DNA of 64,000 bases. It comes from Streptomyces flavotricini. Lineage in GTDB: Bacteria > Actinomycetota > Actinomycetes > Streptomycetales > Streptomycetaceae. Positions 35,320 to 44,061 of this stretch are shown here, one piece after another (positions within the stretch are counted from its first letter, which is position 1; each line of letters starts with the position of its first letter). The notes under the pieces were generated by a model. It saw only the letters and a program-made list of their open reading frames with translations, searched no databases and was not told where the DNA came from. The position numbers and the translations under genes are program-made. The stretch covers positions 3,374,270 through 3,438,269 of the forward strand of contig NZ_JAINUL010000001.1 in assembly GCF_020639365.1 (NCBI RefSeq), given 5' to 3'.

Positions 35320-35614
35320 GAACGTTTACACGCCGGTCCACCCTCACGATGTAGGGCTGTGACCTAGTAGACACCGACGAATCAAAAAAAACTTTCCGGA
35401 AGGGGTTGTATCCCCGTCCGAGGTTTGCGAATCTCTTCATGGCGATCGGGACAGCCCGCAGAACCCGGCACCCACACAGACCGCCAGAACCCCTCCACGA
35501 GTCCCTGACTGACCTTCCAGGAAACTGGCCGGTCGCCCTTCCCTCACGGGGGGATTCGTGAAAGCGTTCACATTCACAAGCAACCTGCCCGCAATACAAG
35601 GAGATGGAGCAGCC
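35320..35614 (+). promoter_or_regulatory. Long upstream region of wblE
   Basis: Nearly 300 bases precede wblE without a gene. A/T-richer stretches near 35380-35395 (AATCAAAAAAAACTTTCC) stand out and could lie at the promoter. An in-frame GTG at 35558 would add 19 residues absent from WblE. WhiB-type genes often have long leaders; I could not fix the transcription start. Confidence 0.45.
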
Positions 35615-35872
35615 ATGGACTGGCGTCACAACGCCGTTTGCCGCGAGGAAGACCCGGAACTCTTCTTCCCCATCGGCAACACCGGTCCTGCGCTGCTGCA
35701 GATCGAGGAAGCCAAGGCCGTCTGCCGCCGCTGCCCCGTCATGGAGCAGTGCCTGCAGTGGGCGCTCGAGTCCGGTCAGGACTCCGGCGTCTGGGGCGGT
35801 CTCAGCGAGGACGAGCGCCGCGCGATGAAGCGCCGCGCCGCTCGCAATCGGGCGCGCAACGCCACCGCCTGA
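35615..35872 (+). CDS. wblE: WhiB-family iron-sulfur transcription factor WblE (WhiB1 orthologue)
   Basis: An 85-residue WhiB protein. Cys9, Cys37, Cys40 and Cys46 bind the NO-sensitive [4Fe-4S] cluster; GVWGGLSEDERR is the beta turn, and the tail KRRAARNRARNATA is the basic DNA-binding part. The protein is almost the same as WhiB1/WblE, which contacts the principal sigma factor. ATG 35615 gives the exact family start (MDWRHNAVC). The convergent neighbour is a PdtaS-like kinase, an arrangement shared with M. tuberculosis whiB1-Rv3220c. Confidence 0.97.
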   Translation: MDWRHNAVCREEDPELFFPIGNTGPALLQIEEAKAVCRRCPVMEQCLQWALESGQDSGVWGGLSEDERRAMKRRAARNRARNATA

Positions 35873-35938
35873 CGTCGACTTTCGAGCCTCGAGCCGCAGC
35901 GCGTAGCAACACCACACCAGCGCTCAGCAACGTGCTCT

Positions 35939-35975
35939 TGAGCCCCGGACCGAGAAGTCTTCGGTCCGGGGCTCA
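35939..35975. terminator. Terminator between wblE and pdtaS
   Basis: Bases 35939-35953 pair perfectly with 35961-35975 (15 bp) across a 7-base loop, between convergent genes. Confidence 0.85.
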
Positions 35976-36031
35976 GTGCTGTCCGGGGTGAATCCGCCCC
36001 GGTACCGTCACGTTGAGTGACGGAACGTTCG

Positions 36032-37501
36032 TCACTTCTGCGGGCTGGCCGGGATGTCCAGGACGACCTTGGTGCCGCGCGGTTCGGCCCGGACCATGTC
36101 GAACGTGCCGCCGAGTTCGCCCTCGACCAGGGTCCGGACGATCTGGAGTCCGAGGTTCCCGGCGCGCTGCGGGTCGAAGCCCTCGGGCAGACCCGAGCCG
36201 TCGTCGAGCACGGTGATCAGCAGCCGGCCGTCCGCGCGGCCGGAGCCGGTGCGGATCGCGGACACCTCGACCCGGCCGCCCTCCCCCTGGGTGAAGGCGT
36301 GCTCCAGGGCGTTCTGGAGGATCTCGGTCAGCACCATCGACAGCGGAGTGGCGACCTCCGCGTCCAGGATTCCGAACCTGCCGGTGCGCCGGCACTCCAC
36401 CTTGCCCGGCGAGATCTCCGCGACCATCGCGATCACGCGGTCGGCGATCTCGTCGAACTCGACGCGCTCGTCCAGGTTCTGAGAGAGCGTCTCGTGCACG
36501 ATCGCGATCGAACCGACCCGGCGCACGGCCTCGTTGAGCGCCTCACGGCCACCCTCGGAATCCATCCGGCGGGCCTGCAGCCGCAGGAGCGCCGCCACGG
36601 TCTGGAGGTTGTTCTTCACCCGGTGGTGGATCTCCCGGATGGTCGCATCCTTGGTGATCAATTCGCGTTCGCGACGGCGCAGTTCCGTCACGTCCCGGCA
36701 CAGGACGAGGGAGCCGATCCGTACGCCCTTGGGCTTGAGCGGGATGGCGCGCAGCTGGATGACCCCGCCGTTGCCCTCGACCTCGGTCTCGCGCGGGGCC
36801 CAGCCGCTGGCGAGCTTGACGATCGCCTCGTCCACGGGGCCGCGGGTGGGTGCGAGTTCGGAGGTGGTGGTGCCCAGGTGCTGGCCGACGAGGTCGGCGG
36901 CGAGGCCGAGCCGGTGGTACGCGGACAGCGCGTTCGGGGAGGCGTAGGTGACCACGCCGTCGGCGTCGAGCCGCATCAGGCCGTCCCCCGCTCGCGGGGA
37001 GGCGTCCATGTCGACCTGCTGGCCGGGGAACGGGAAGGAGCCGGCCGCGATCATCTGGGCCAGGTCGGAGGCGGACTGGAGGTAGGTGAGCTCCAGCCGG
37101 CTCGGTGTACGCACAGTGAGCAGGTTGGTGTTCCGGGCGATCACCCCGAGCACCCGGCCTTCGCGGCGCACCGGGATGGACTCGACGCGGACGGGCACCT
37201 CCTCGCGCCACTCCGGGTCGCCCTCGCGCACGATCCGGCCCTCGTCGAGCGCGGCGTCGAGCAGCGGGCGCCGCCCGCGCGGAACCAGGTGGCCGACCAT
37301 GTCGTCCTGGTACGAGGTGGGGCCGGTGTTGGGGCGCATCTGCGCGACCGAGACGTACCGGGTGCCGTCGAGGGTCGGGACCCACAGCACGAGGTCCGCG
37401 AAGGACAGGTCGGAGAGCAGCTGCCACTCCGAGACCAGCAGGTGGAGCCACTCCAGGTCGGTTTCACTGAGAGCGGTGTGCTGGCGTACGAGGTCGTTCA
37501 T
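36032..37501 (-). CDS. pdtaS: PdtaS-like sensor histidine kinase
   Basis: A cytosolic kinase of 489 residues with no membrane segment. The N-terminus (1-155) is a GAF-like sensor domain, a PAS domain follows (about 170-275), then a HisKA_2 dimer domain with REIHHRVKNNLQ (phosphoacceptor His293) and a GHKL ATPase with LTEILQNALEHAF and DDGSGLPEGFD. In mycobacteria PdtaS signals to the RNA-binding antiterminator PdtaR; no such partner gene is in this window. ATG 37501 is chosen; GTG 37510 would add three residues. Convergent with wblE. Confidence 0.93.
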   Translation of the reverse strand: MNDLVRQHTALSETDLEWLHLLVSEWQLLSDLSFADLVLWVPTLDGTRYVSVAQMRPNTGPTSYQDDMVGHLVPRGRRPLLDAALDEGRIVREGDPEWREEVPVRVESIPVRREGRVLGVIARNTNLLTVRTPSRLELTYLQSASDLAQMIAAGSFPFPGQQVDMDASPRAGDGLMRLDADGVVTYASPNALSAYHRLGLAADLVGQHLGTTTSELAPTRGPVDEAIVKLASGWAPRETEVEGNGGVIQLRAIPLKPKGVRIGSLVLCRDVTELRRRERELITKDATIREIHHRVKNNLQTVAALLRLQARRMDSEGGREALNEAVRRVGSIAIVHETLSQNLDERVEFDEIADRVIAMVAEISPGKVECRRTGRFGILDAEVATPLSMVLTEILQNALEHAFTQGEGGRVEVSAIRTGSGRADGRLLITVLDDGSGLPEGFDPQRAGNLGLQIVRTLVEGELGGTFDMVRAEPRGTKVVLDIPASPQK

Positions 37502-37646
37502 GGAGGGCACGGGCCGAGCGTACCCCGGGTATGGGCCATGACTTTCCCCACCGCGACTACTCAGGAGTATCCAGGAGGCACTCCGGCCGCGTACTGTTGG
37601 ATGAAGTGACGGGATCCTGGAGCCCGCCATTGGATGGACAGAACAG

Positions 37647-37662
37647 ATTGGTCTAGTCCACA
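37647..37662 (+). promoter_or_regulatory. DasR-type dre site at the small-RNA promoter
   Basis: ATTGGTCTAGTCCACA agrees with the DasR element (ACTGGTCTAGACCACT) at 13 of 16 positions. It includes the likely -35 TTGGTC (37648-37653), with TATGCT (37670-37675) 16 bases on as -10, so bound DasR would block polymerase. Confidence 0.72.
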
Positions 37663-37681
37663 ATTGCCTTATGCTTCCGCC

Positions 37682-37840
37682 CTCCCCGCACAGGAGGACG
37701 GATCGAGGTAAGCCGCGCGCTCTGCCCTGACCGCGCTGGCACCTCCCACCGGCCGCCGGGAACCGCACACCCGCCGGCCGTAAGTACTCCGGGCTACGGT
37801 GCCGGACGGGTTGAGGGTCCCGACCCGGCACCGTGGCCCA
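37682..37840 (+). ncRNA. Probable small regulatory RNA, scr5239-like
   Basis: No protein gene is seen in this 390-base gap, but it holds a promoter-like element with a dre site at 37647 and ends in a hairpin (37796-37805 with 37825-37834, ACGGTGCCGG stem). The interval from the predicted start to the hairpin is about 159 bases, the size reported for the conserved Streptomyces sRNA scr5239. The place, between the pdtaS and TetR genes close to nagB, also matches. In S. coelicolor scr5239 represses agarase and methionine synthase mRNAs. Identity is inferred from position, length and promoter; start and strand are approximate. Confidence 0.6.
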
Positions 37841-37894
37841 GAGGAATGCGACTCCCGCGGCGCGATTCCCGGGGCCTTTCCCCGCCCGCCGGAC

Positions 37895-38488
37895 CTACCG
37901 CGGCCAGGCCCCCATCGCCAGTTCCGCCACGGCTTCCAGTTCTTCCCGGCTCGCGCCGTCGCGCGACTGCTGGGACATCCCGATCAGCACCGCCAGCGCG
38001 TAGCGGGCCAGCGCCTGGGCGTCCGTGCCGGCGGGCAGCGCCCCGGTGGCGACATCGGCCCGGATCCTGCGCTCGAACATCTCCAGGTTGGCGTCGCGGC
38101 GCTCGCGCAGGGCCTGCGCGACCTCCTGCGAGGTGGTGTTGACGGCCGCGCTGATCACCAGACAGCCCGGCGGGTGGGCCGGGTCGGTGTAGATCTGCGC
38201 GGCCTCGCGCAGGACGCGGCGCAGCCCCGCCCCGGCGGTGGGCTCCTCGGCCAGGGCCGCGCGGGCGAAATCGGTGTACCGGCCGCCGTAGACCACCACG
38301 ACCTCGTCGAAGAGCTTGCGCTTGTCGCCGAAGGCGGCGTACAGGCTGGGCGCGCCGATGCCGAGCGACGCGGTCAGGTCGGAGATCGAGGTCGCCTCGT
38401 AGCCGCGCTCCCAGAAGGCCAGCATCGCCTTGTCGAGGGCGGCGTCGCGGTCGAAGGAGCGCGGCCTGCCGCGCTGTCCGGTCACCAT
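37895..38488 (-). CDS. TetR-family transcriptional regulator
   Basis: A 197-residue TetR repressor. The N-terminal HTH is GYEATSISDLTASLGIGAPSL followed by YAAFGDKRKLFDEVV, and the C-terminal domain begins TDFARAALAEE with a CLVISAAV segment typical of the TetR_C_16/AcrR-like subgroup. Divergent from an SDR gene, 85 bases away, across an interrupted palindrome, so it probably represses that gene and itself. Confidence 0.92.
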   Translation of the reverse strand: MVTGQRGRPRSFDRDAALDKAMLAFWERGYEATSISDLTASLGIGAPSLYAAFGDKRKLFDEVVVVYGGRYTDFARAALAEEPTAGAGLRRVLREAAQIYTDPAHPPGCLVISAAVNTTSQEVAQALRERRDANLEMFERRIRADVATGALPAGTDAQALARYALAVLIGMSQQSRDGASREELEAVAELAMGAWPR

Positions 38489-38493
38489 GCGCC

Positions 38494-38519
38494 GATTCTA
38501 TAGCGGGCGTTATGGAATC
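38494..38519. promoter_or_regulatory. Interrupted palindrome, probable TetR operator
   Basis: GATTCTATAGCG, GG, CGTTATGGAATC: the arms match at 10 of 12 positions. It lies in the 85-base gap between the divergent TetR and SDR genes, 6 bases from the TetR start. Confidence 0.68.
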
Positions 38520-38573
38520 TGGTACGGTCCCTTTCTGTAGCGACCACTAGCGAATGCTGAAGGGGGGCGCGTC

Positions 38574-39335
38574 ATGGGCGTGCTCAAGGGGAAGACGGCA
38601 CTGGTCACGGGCGGCAGCCGGGGGATCGGGCGGGCGGTGGCCCAGCGGCTCGCCAGGGACGGGGCGCTGGTCGCCGTGCACTACGGGCGCAACGAGGCGG
38701 CGGCGAAGGAGACGGTCGCCGCGATCGGGGCGGCGGGCGGCCGGGCGTTCGCGATCGGGGCCGAGCTCGGGGTGCCGGGCGACGCGCGGGCGCTGTGGGC
38801 CGCGTACGGGGAGCACCCGCTGCACACCGACGGGGTCGACATCCTGGTGAACAACGCGGGCGCCGCCACCTTCGCCGGGCTCGCGGACACCGACGAGGAG
38901 ACGTACGACCGCGTCCACGCGCTCAACGCGAAGGCGCCCTTCTTCGTGATCAAGCACGGCCTGGAGCGGCTGCGGGACGGGGGCCGCATCGTGAACGTGA
39001 CCGGCACCCCGGAGATCGCCCTGCCGGCGATCCTGGCCACCATCACCGCCAAGGGCGCGGTGAACGCGCTGACCCGCTCGCTCGCCGCCGAACTGGCCCC
39101 GCGCGGGATCACCGTGAACTCGGTGGGCCCGGGCATCACGGACACCGAGCTCAGCGCCGGCTGGCTGGAGGACCCCGCGGCGCGGGCGCACGCGGCCTCC
39201 CGCTCCGTCTTCGGGCGGGTGGGCACGGCGGAGGAGGTGGCCGACGTGGTGGCCTTCCTGGCCTCGGCGGACGCCCGCTGGGTGACGGGCCAGCACTTGG
39301 ACGCGACGGGCGGCCTGCAGCTGTCGCTGCTCTGA
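38574..39335 (+). CDS. SDR-family oxidoreductase lacking the catalytic Ser/Tyr
   Basis: A 253-residue short-chain dehydrogenase fold. TGGSRGIG (12-19) and NNAG (93-96) are intact, so a nucleotide should bind. At the catalytic positions, T143 (NVTGTPE) replaces Ser and T156 (ATITAKGAV, four before Lys160) replaces Tyr, whereas Lys160 is kept. The proline-rich stretch between them is unusual. It may be a non-catalytic binder or use another mechanism. Divergent from a TetR gene, which probably controls it. Confidence 0.86.
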   Translation: MGVLKGKTALVTGGSRGIGRAVAQRLARDGALVAVHYGRNEAAAKETVAAIGAAGGRAFAIGAELGVPGDARALWAAYGEHPLHTDGVDILVNNAGAATFAGLADTDEETYDRVHALNAKAPFFVIKHGLERLRDGGRIVNVTGTPEIALPAILATITAKGAVNALTRSLAAELAPRGITVNSVGPGITDTELSAGWLEDPAARAHAASRSVFGRVGTAEEVADVVAFLASADARWVTGQHLDATGGLQLSLL

Positions 39336-39519
39336 GCGCCGCCCGTCCGGCCCCGGGGTGTCCGCGAGGCGGCGCCGTCCACCCGGAGGGCGGGGAGGCC
39401 CGGGCCGGACCGGGCTGCGGGTCCCGGCGGTGAGGCCGACGATGGAAGTGGAGGGCGGGGGCGGACGGAAGCGAACGGGAGTGGGCACGGACCGGCCACA
39501 GGCGCCCCGCCTCTGCTAG

Positions 39520-39535
39520 ATTGGTCTATACCACA
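39520..39535 (+). promoter_or_regulatory. DasR dre site upstream of nagB
   Basis: ATTGGTCTATACCACA closely matches the dre consensus ACTGGTCTAGACCACT, 30 bases before nagB. It places glucosamine catabolism under DasR. Confidence 0.87.
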
Positions 39536-39564
39536 CCGTCCCACTCCAGATCGGCAGGCCCCGC

Positions 39565-40350
39565 GTGGAAGTTGTCATCGTCCCCGACGCCAAGGCAGGC
39601 GGCGAGCTCATCGCGGAGGCCATGGCCGCCCTGGTCCGCCGCAAGCCCGACGCCCTGCTCGGCGTGGCGACCGGCTCCACCCCGCTGCCCGTCTACGAGG
39701 CCCTGGCCGCGAAGGTCAGGGGCGGCGAGGTCGACGCCTCCCGGGCGCGGATCTGCCAGCTCGACGAGTACGTCGGCCTGCCGGCCGGGCACCCGGAGTC
39801 CTACCGCGCGGTCGTGCTGCGCGAGGTCGTGGAGCCCCTGGGCCTGTCCGAGGCCTCGTTCATGGGCCCGGACGGCTCCGCCGAGGACATCGTGGCCGCG
39901 TGCGAGGCGTACGACCGCGCACTGGCCGAGGCGGGCGGGGTCGACCTGCAGCTGCTCGGCATCGGCACGGACGGGCACATCGGCTTCAACGAGCCGTGCT
40001 CCTCGCTGGCGTCGCGCACCCGGATCAAGACGCTGACGGAGCAGACGCGCGTCGACAACGCGCGGTTCTTCGACGACGACATGGAGCAGGTGCCGCACCA
40101 CGTCATCACGCAGGGGATCGGGACGATCCTCGACGCCCGGCACCTGGTGCTGCTCGCGACCGGCGAGGGCAAGGCGGAAGCCGTCGCACAGACCGTCGAG
40201 GGCCCGCTGTCCGCGCTGGTCCCGGCCTCGGCGCTGCAGCTGCACGGCCATGCCACGGTCGTCGTGGACGAGGCGGCGGCGTCGAAGCTGAAGCTCGCGG
40301 ACTACTTCCGGCACACCTACGCCAACAAGCCCGCGTGGCAGGGGCTTTAG
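39565..40350 (+). CDS. nagB: Glucosamine-6-phosphate deaminase
   Basis: Converts glucosamine-6-phosphate to fructose-6-phosphate and ammonia, the entry of amino-sugars into glycolysis. The 261-residue protein has ATGSTP (phosphate loop), QLDEYVGL with D67, and GIGTDGHIGFNEP with D136, H138 and E143, the conserved catalytic set. GTG 39565 is the start. A dre site lies 30 bases upstream, so the DasR regulon includes it; GlcN-6-P, its substrate, is the known DasR inducer. Confidence 0.97.
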   Translation: MEVVIVPDAKAGGELIAEAMAALVRRKPDALLGVATGSTPLPVYEALAAKVRGGEVDASRARICQLDEYVGLPAGHPESYRAVVLREVVEPLGLSEASFMGPDGSAEDIVAACEAYDRALAEAGGVDLQLLGIGTDGHIGFNEPCSSLASRTRIKTLTEQTRVDNARFFDDDMEQVPHHVITQGIGTILDARHLVLLATGEGKAEAVAQTVEGPLSALVPASALQLHGHATVVVDEAAASKLKLADYFRHTYANKPAWQGL

Positions 40351-40372
40351 GCGGCACCTTCCCACGCGTACG

Positions 40373-40405
40373 AAGGGCCGGGCTCCCCGAGGGGGCCCGG
40401 CCCTT
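40373..40405. terminator. Terminator between nagB and dasD
   Basis: AAGGGCCGGGC (40373-40383) pairs perfectly with GCCCGGCCCTT (40395-40405). The two flanking genes are convergent. Confidence 0.8.
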
Positions 40406-40544
40406 GCGCGTCCGTACAGCCGCCGGGGCCCCCACAGACCCCGCGAACCGCACGCAGCCCGTACGGGGCCCGGGTGTGCCCGTGCCCCCGGGACAGGGTG
40501 TCCTGGGGGCACGGGACAGGGCGGACCGGGAGCTCCGGGGCTGG

Positions 40545-42035
40545 TCAGACCCCGGCGATCAGCTCCGCCGCCGCCCTGCCGCAGACCCGCGAGGCACCGT
40601 GCGTCGCGATGTGCAGCGCCCCGCGGGGCTCGGCACGCGGTACGCCCATCTCGACGACGACGGTCTGCGGGCGGGTCTCGACCAGCGCCTCCAGGGCCGC
40701 CGCCATCCACGGGTGCCGGTGCGCGTCGCGGACCACCAGCACGACGGTGCGCTCCCCCGCCGCCGCGAGCACGTCGGCGGCCGTGGCCCCCTCGGGGAAC
40801 ACCCCCGAGACGGTTCCCGGTACCAGCGCGGCCAGTTCGGCCGCCACGCCCCACGGGGTCTCGTCGCCCACCGCGATGTTCGCCACGGGTGCGAGCGTGG
40901 CGACGTACGGGGCGGTCACGGGCCCGGCGGTGCCCGTGACGACCAGCGCGCGGCGGGCCGCCGCCAAGCCGATGCCGGGCGCGCTCCCCTCCTGCGGCGC
41001 GCCCGGCGCGGCGGCGGCCCGGACCTGCCGGGTCCATGAGGCCAGCGCCCGCACCCGGGCGGCGGCGTCGGCGAGCCGCTCCGCCGGGAGCGCGCCCTCC
41101 CGTACGGCCGCGACCAGGGCGTCGCGCAGCCGCAGCACGGTGGCCTCGTCGGCGAGCCCGCCGCCGACGCAGATCGCGTCGGCGCCCGCCGCGATGGCGA
41201 GGACCGAGCCGCGCTCGATGCCGTACGTCCCGGCGATGGCGTTCATCTCCATGCCGTCGGTGACGATCAGACCCTCGTAGCCGAGCTCCTTGCGCAGCAG
41301 CCCGGTCAGGATCTGCGGGCTGAGCGTGGCCGGGCGGGTCGGGTCCAGGGCGGGCACCAGGATGTGCGCGCTCATCACGGCCTTCGTGCCGGCCTCGATG
41401 GCCGCCTTGAACGGGACCAGTTCACGGGCGACCAGCGTGTCCAGGTCCACGTCGATGCGCGGCAGCGCGTGGTGCGAGTCGACGTTGGTGTCGCCGTGGC
41501 CCGGGAAGTGCTTGGTGCAGGCGGCGACTCCGGCGGCCTGCAGGCCCTCGACGTACGCGGCGGTGTGCCGGGCGGCGAGGCGGGTGTCCGCGCCGAAGGA
41601 CCGTACGCCGATGACCGGGTTGTCCGGGTTGGAGTTGACGTCGGCGGACGGCGCCCAGTTGAGGTTGACCCCGCACTCGGCGAGGCGGCGGCCCAGCTCG
41701 CGGGCCACGTCCCGGGTGAGGCCGGTGTCGTCGACGGCGCCGAGGGCCAGGTTGCCGGGGAAGGACGAACCGCCCCGGACCTCCAGGCGGGTGACGTCGC
41801 CGCCCTCCTCGTCGATGGCGACCAGGACGTCGTCGCGCTCGGCGCGCAGCTGCGCGGTGAGCGCGGCGAGCTGCTCGGGCGAGGCGATGTTGCGGCCGAA
41901 CAGGCCGACGGCGGTGAGCCCTTCGCCCACCTGGCGGAGCAGCCACGCGGGGGCGGTGGTGCCTTCGAAGCCGGGCTGGAGGACCGCGAGGGCGTCGCGG
42001 GTCAAGGTGTCGGCGCCGTGCGCAAGGAGGGTCAT
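40545..42035 (-). CDS. dasD: Family 3 glycoside hydrolase, beta-N-acetylglucosaminidase (DasD)
   Basis: A 496-residue GH3 enzyme, expected to split imported chitobiose-type sugars to N-acetylglucosamine. The GH3 NagZ-type motif KHFPGHGDT (175-183) supplies the acid/base His-Asp pair and the nucleophile is Asp259 in IVTDGMEMN. No signal peptide is visible, so it is cytoplasmic, as expected for a sugar processed after uptake. It is the last gene of the dasABCD unit, six bases after dasC. Confidence 0.93.
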   Translation of the reverse strand: MTLLAHGADTLTRDALAVLQPGFEGTTAPAWLLRQVGEGLTAVGLFGRNIASPEQLAALTAQLRAERDDVLVAIDEEGGDVTRLEVRGGSSFPGNLALGAVDDTGLTRDVARELGRRLAECGVNLNWAPSADVNSNPDNPVIGVRSFGADTRLAARHTAAYVEGLQAAGVAACTKHFPGHGDTNVDSHHALPRIDVDLDTLVARELVPFKAAIEAGTKAVMSAHILVPALDPTRPATLSPQILTGLLRKELGYEGLIVTDGMEMNAIAGTYGIERGSVLAIAAGADAICVGGGLADEATVLRLRDALVAAVREGALPAERLADAAARVRALASWTRQVRAAAAPGAPQEGSAPGIGLAAARRALVVTGTAGPVTAPYVATLAPVANIAVGDETPWGVAAELAALVPGTVSGVFPEGATAADVLAAAGERTVVLVVRDAHRHPWMAAALEALVETRPQTVVVEMGVPRAEPRGALHIATHGASRVCGRAAAELIAGV

Positions 42036-42041
42036 GCGGCG

Positions 42042-42944
42042 TTATCCCTTCACTGCGCCGGCGGTCATGCCGCCGACGGCCTTGCGCTGGAGGAAGACGA
42101 AGATCACCAGGACCGGGACGGCGAACAGCGAGGAGGCGGCCATGGTCGCGCCCCAGTCGTTGCCGAAGGCGGTCTGGAACTGGGTCAGCCACAGGGGCAG
42201 GGTCTGCGCGGTCTTGTCCTTGTTGAGGATCAGGACCATCGCGAACTCGTTCCAGGCGGTGATGAAGCCGAAGAGCGAGGTGGACATCAGGCCGGGGGCG
42301 AGCAGCGGGAAGATCACCTTGCGGAAGGCCTGGCCGCGGGTGCAGCCGTCGATCTGGGCGGCCTCCTCCAGCGTCACCGGGACGGCGGCGATGAAGCCGC
42401 GCAGGGTCCAGATGGTGAAGGGCAGGACCATCACGAAGTAGATCGCGGTCAGCAGCGGGAGGCTGTTCAGCATCTCGGCGTCGCGGGCGATCATGTACAT
42501 CGCGATGACCATGACCTCCCAGGGGGCCATCTGCGCCATCATCACGCCGAGTACGAGGCCCTTGCGGCCCTTGAACTTCATGCGGGCGATGGCGAAGCTC
42601 GCGGCGAGGGCCACGGCCAGGGCCAGCACGACGGCGCCGACGGTGACGAGCAGGCTGTTCGTCACGTACGTCCAGAACAGCTCGACGCCCGTGGCCTTGG
42701 TGAAGTTGTCCAGCGTCGGGGTGAAGACGAAGACGGGGTCCTTGGAGAGGATCTGCCCGGACGGCTTGAGCGCCGAGGAGAACATCCAGTAGACGGGGAA
42801 GACGAAGACCACGGCCACGACGAGCGCGCCCAGGTTCTTCGCCACCGTGGCGGGGCGCAGCGGGCGGCGCTTGCGCAGCTGCCGGGCGGGCTTCGCGGGC
42901 TTCGGCGCGGCGGGTGCGGGCTTCGGGGCGGTGGTGGTGCTCAC
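42042..42944 (-). CDS. dasC: Chitobiose ABC transporter permease DasC
   Basis: A 300-residue MalG-type permease with six hydrophobic helices after a Lys/Pro-rich N-terminus (KPAPAAPKPAKPARQLRKRR). The EAA loop is LEEAAQIDGCTRGQAFRKVI. With DasB it forms the membrane channel; the ATPase (MsiK in Streptomyces) is encoded elsewhere. GTG 42944 overlaps the dasB stop by 4 bases. Confidence 0.95.
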   Translation of the reverse strand: MSTTTAPKPAPAAPKPAKPARQLRKRRPLRPATVAKNLGALVVAVVFVFPVYWMFSSALKPSGQILSKDPVFVFTPTLDNFTKATGVELFWTYVTNSLLVTVGAVVLALAVALAASFAIARMKFKGRKGLVLGVMMAQMAPWEVMVIAMYMIARDAEMLNSLPLLTAIYFVMVLPFTIWTLRGFIAAVPVTLEEAAQIDGCTRGQAFRKVIFPLLAPGLMSTSLFGFITAWNEFAMVLILNKDKTAQTLPLWLTQFQTAFGNDWGATMAASSLFAVPVLVIFVFLQRKAVGGMTAGAVKG

Positions 42945-43957
42945 TGCTCCTCCTCCTGCTTCAGGATCAGGCGGAAGTAGAAGGACATGACGATCACGAG
43001 CATCACGATCGTCAGGACGGAGATCGCCGCGGCGAGCGCGTAGTGGCCCTGGCTCTGGCCCTCGACGAAGGCGAAGACGGGCAGGGTCTCGGAGGCGCGG
43101 TCGGGGCCGCCGCGGTTCATCGCGTACACCTGGGTGAAGGCCTTGAAGACCCAGATCACCTCGAGGAAGGTGGTGACGGTGAAGAACGGCTTCAGGTTCG
43201 GGAAGACGACCTGCCAGAAGGTCTGCCAGCCGTTCGCGCCGTCCATCCGCGCGGCCTCGTACAGCTCGCCGCTGACGGTGGTCAGGCCGGCGTACATGTT
43301 GAGGGCGACGAAGGGGACGGAGCCCCACACCACCAGGACCGTGACGATCACCAGGGTGGAGAAGCCGGACTCGAACCAGTTGTGCTGCTCGTAGCCGGTG
43401 AAGCCGAGGGTGCGCATGACCCAGTTCATGACGCCGAACTGCTCGTCGAACAGCCACTGGAAGACGGTGACGGACGCGACGATCGGCATGGCCCAGGCCA
43501 TCACCAGGGCCATCGACAGGACCAGGCGCATCCACTTGCCCAGGCGGTTCAGCAGGATGCCGACGAGGCTGCCGATCAGCATGATCAGCGCGACGTTGGC
43601 CGCGGTGAAGGCGAAGGTGCGCACGACGACGGTCCAGAAGTGCGCGTCGCCCAGCAGCTGGGTGTAGTTCTCGACCCCGTTGAAGGGTGCCTTCCGCTGG
43701 ATGAACTCGATCTTGTCGACCTTCTGGAACGACAGGATCACGTTCTTGATCAGCGGGTACAGCAGCAGCGTGGCCAGGCTGAGGACCGCGGGTCCGATCA
43801 GGAGGTACGGCAGCCAGCCGGCGGGAAGCGGCTTTCTGCCCCGGCGCGGAGCCGACGGGCCGGCCCCCTTGGTCATGGGCGGCGTCTGCTGCCCTCCGGC
43901 GGACTTCGGTGGTGCGTCCTGTGGAGCGGTCACCGCTCCCTGGGAGTGCACGGTCAT
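42941..43957 (-). CDS. dasB: Chitobiose ABC transporter permease DasB
   Basis: A 338-residue MalF-type permease. After a polar N-terminus of about 45 residues there are six helices, with the EAA loop YEAARMDGANGWQTFWQVV that would contact the ATPase. It lies 104 bases after dasA and overlaps dasC by 4 bases. Uptake of chitobiose in S. coelicolor uses this transporter. Confidence 0.95.
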   Translation of the reverse strand: MTVHSQGAVTAPQDAPPKSAGGQQTPPMTKGAGPSAPRRGRKPLPAGWLPYLLIGPAVLSLATLLLYPLIKNVILSFQKVDKIEFIQRKAPFNGVENYTQLLGDAHFWTVVVRTFAFTAANVALIMLIGSLVGILLNRLGKWMRLVLSMALVMAWAMPIVASVTVFQWLFDEQFGVMNWVMRTLGFTGYEQHNWFESGFSTLVIVTVLVVWGSVPFVALNMYAGLTTVSGELYEAARMDGANGWQTFWQVVFPNLKPFFTVTTFLEVIWVFKAFTQVYAMNRGGPDRASETLPVFAFVEGQSQGHYALAAAISVLTIVMLVIVMSFYFRLILKQEEEQ

Positions 43958-44061
43958 GTCTTGGTTACCTCGGCTGCGGTCGGGCGTCGCACAGGTCTGT
44001 CAATGCGCGACCGGGGGTGCGGCGGGCGCGTGGGCGCCGGCCGCACCCCCGGTGCTACGTG

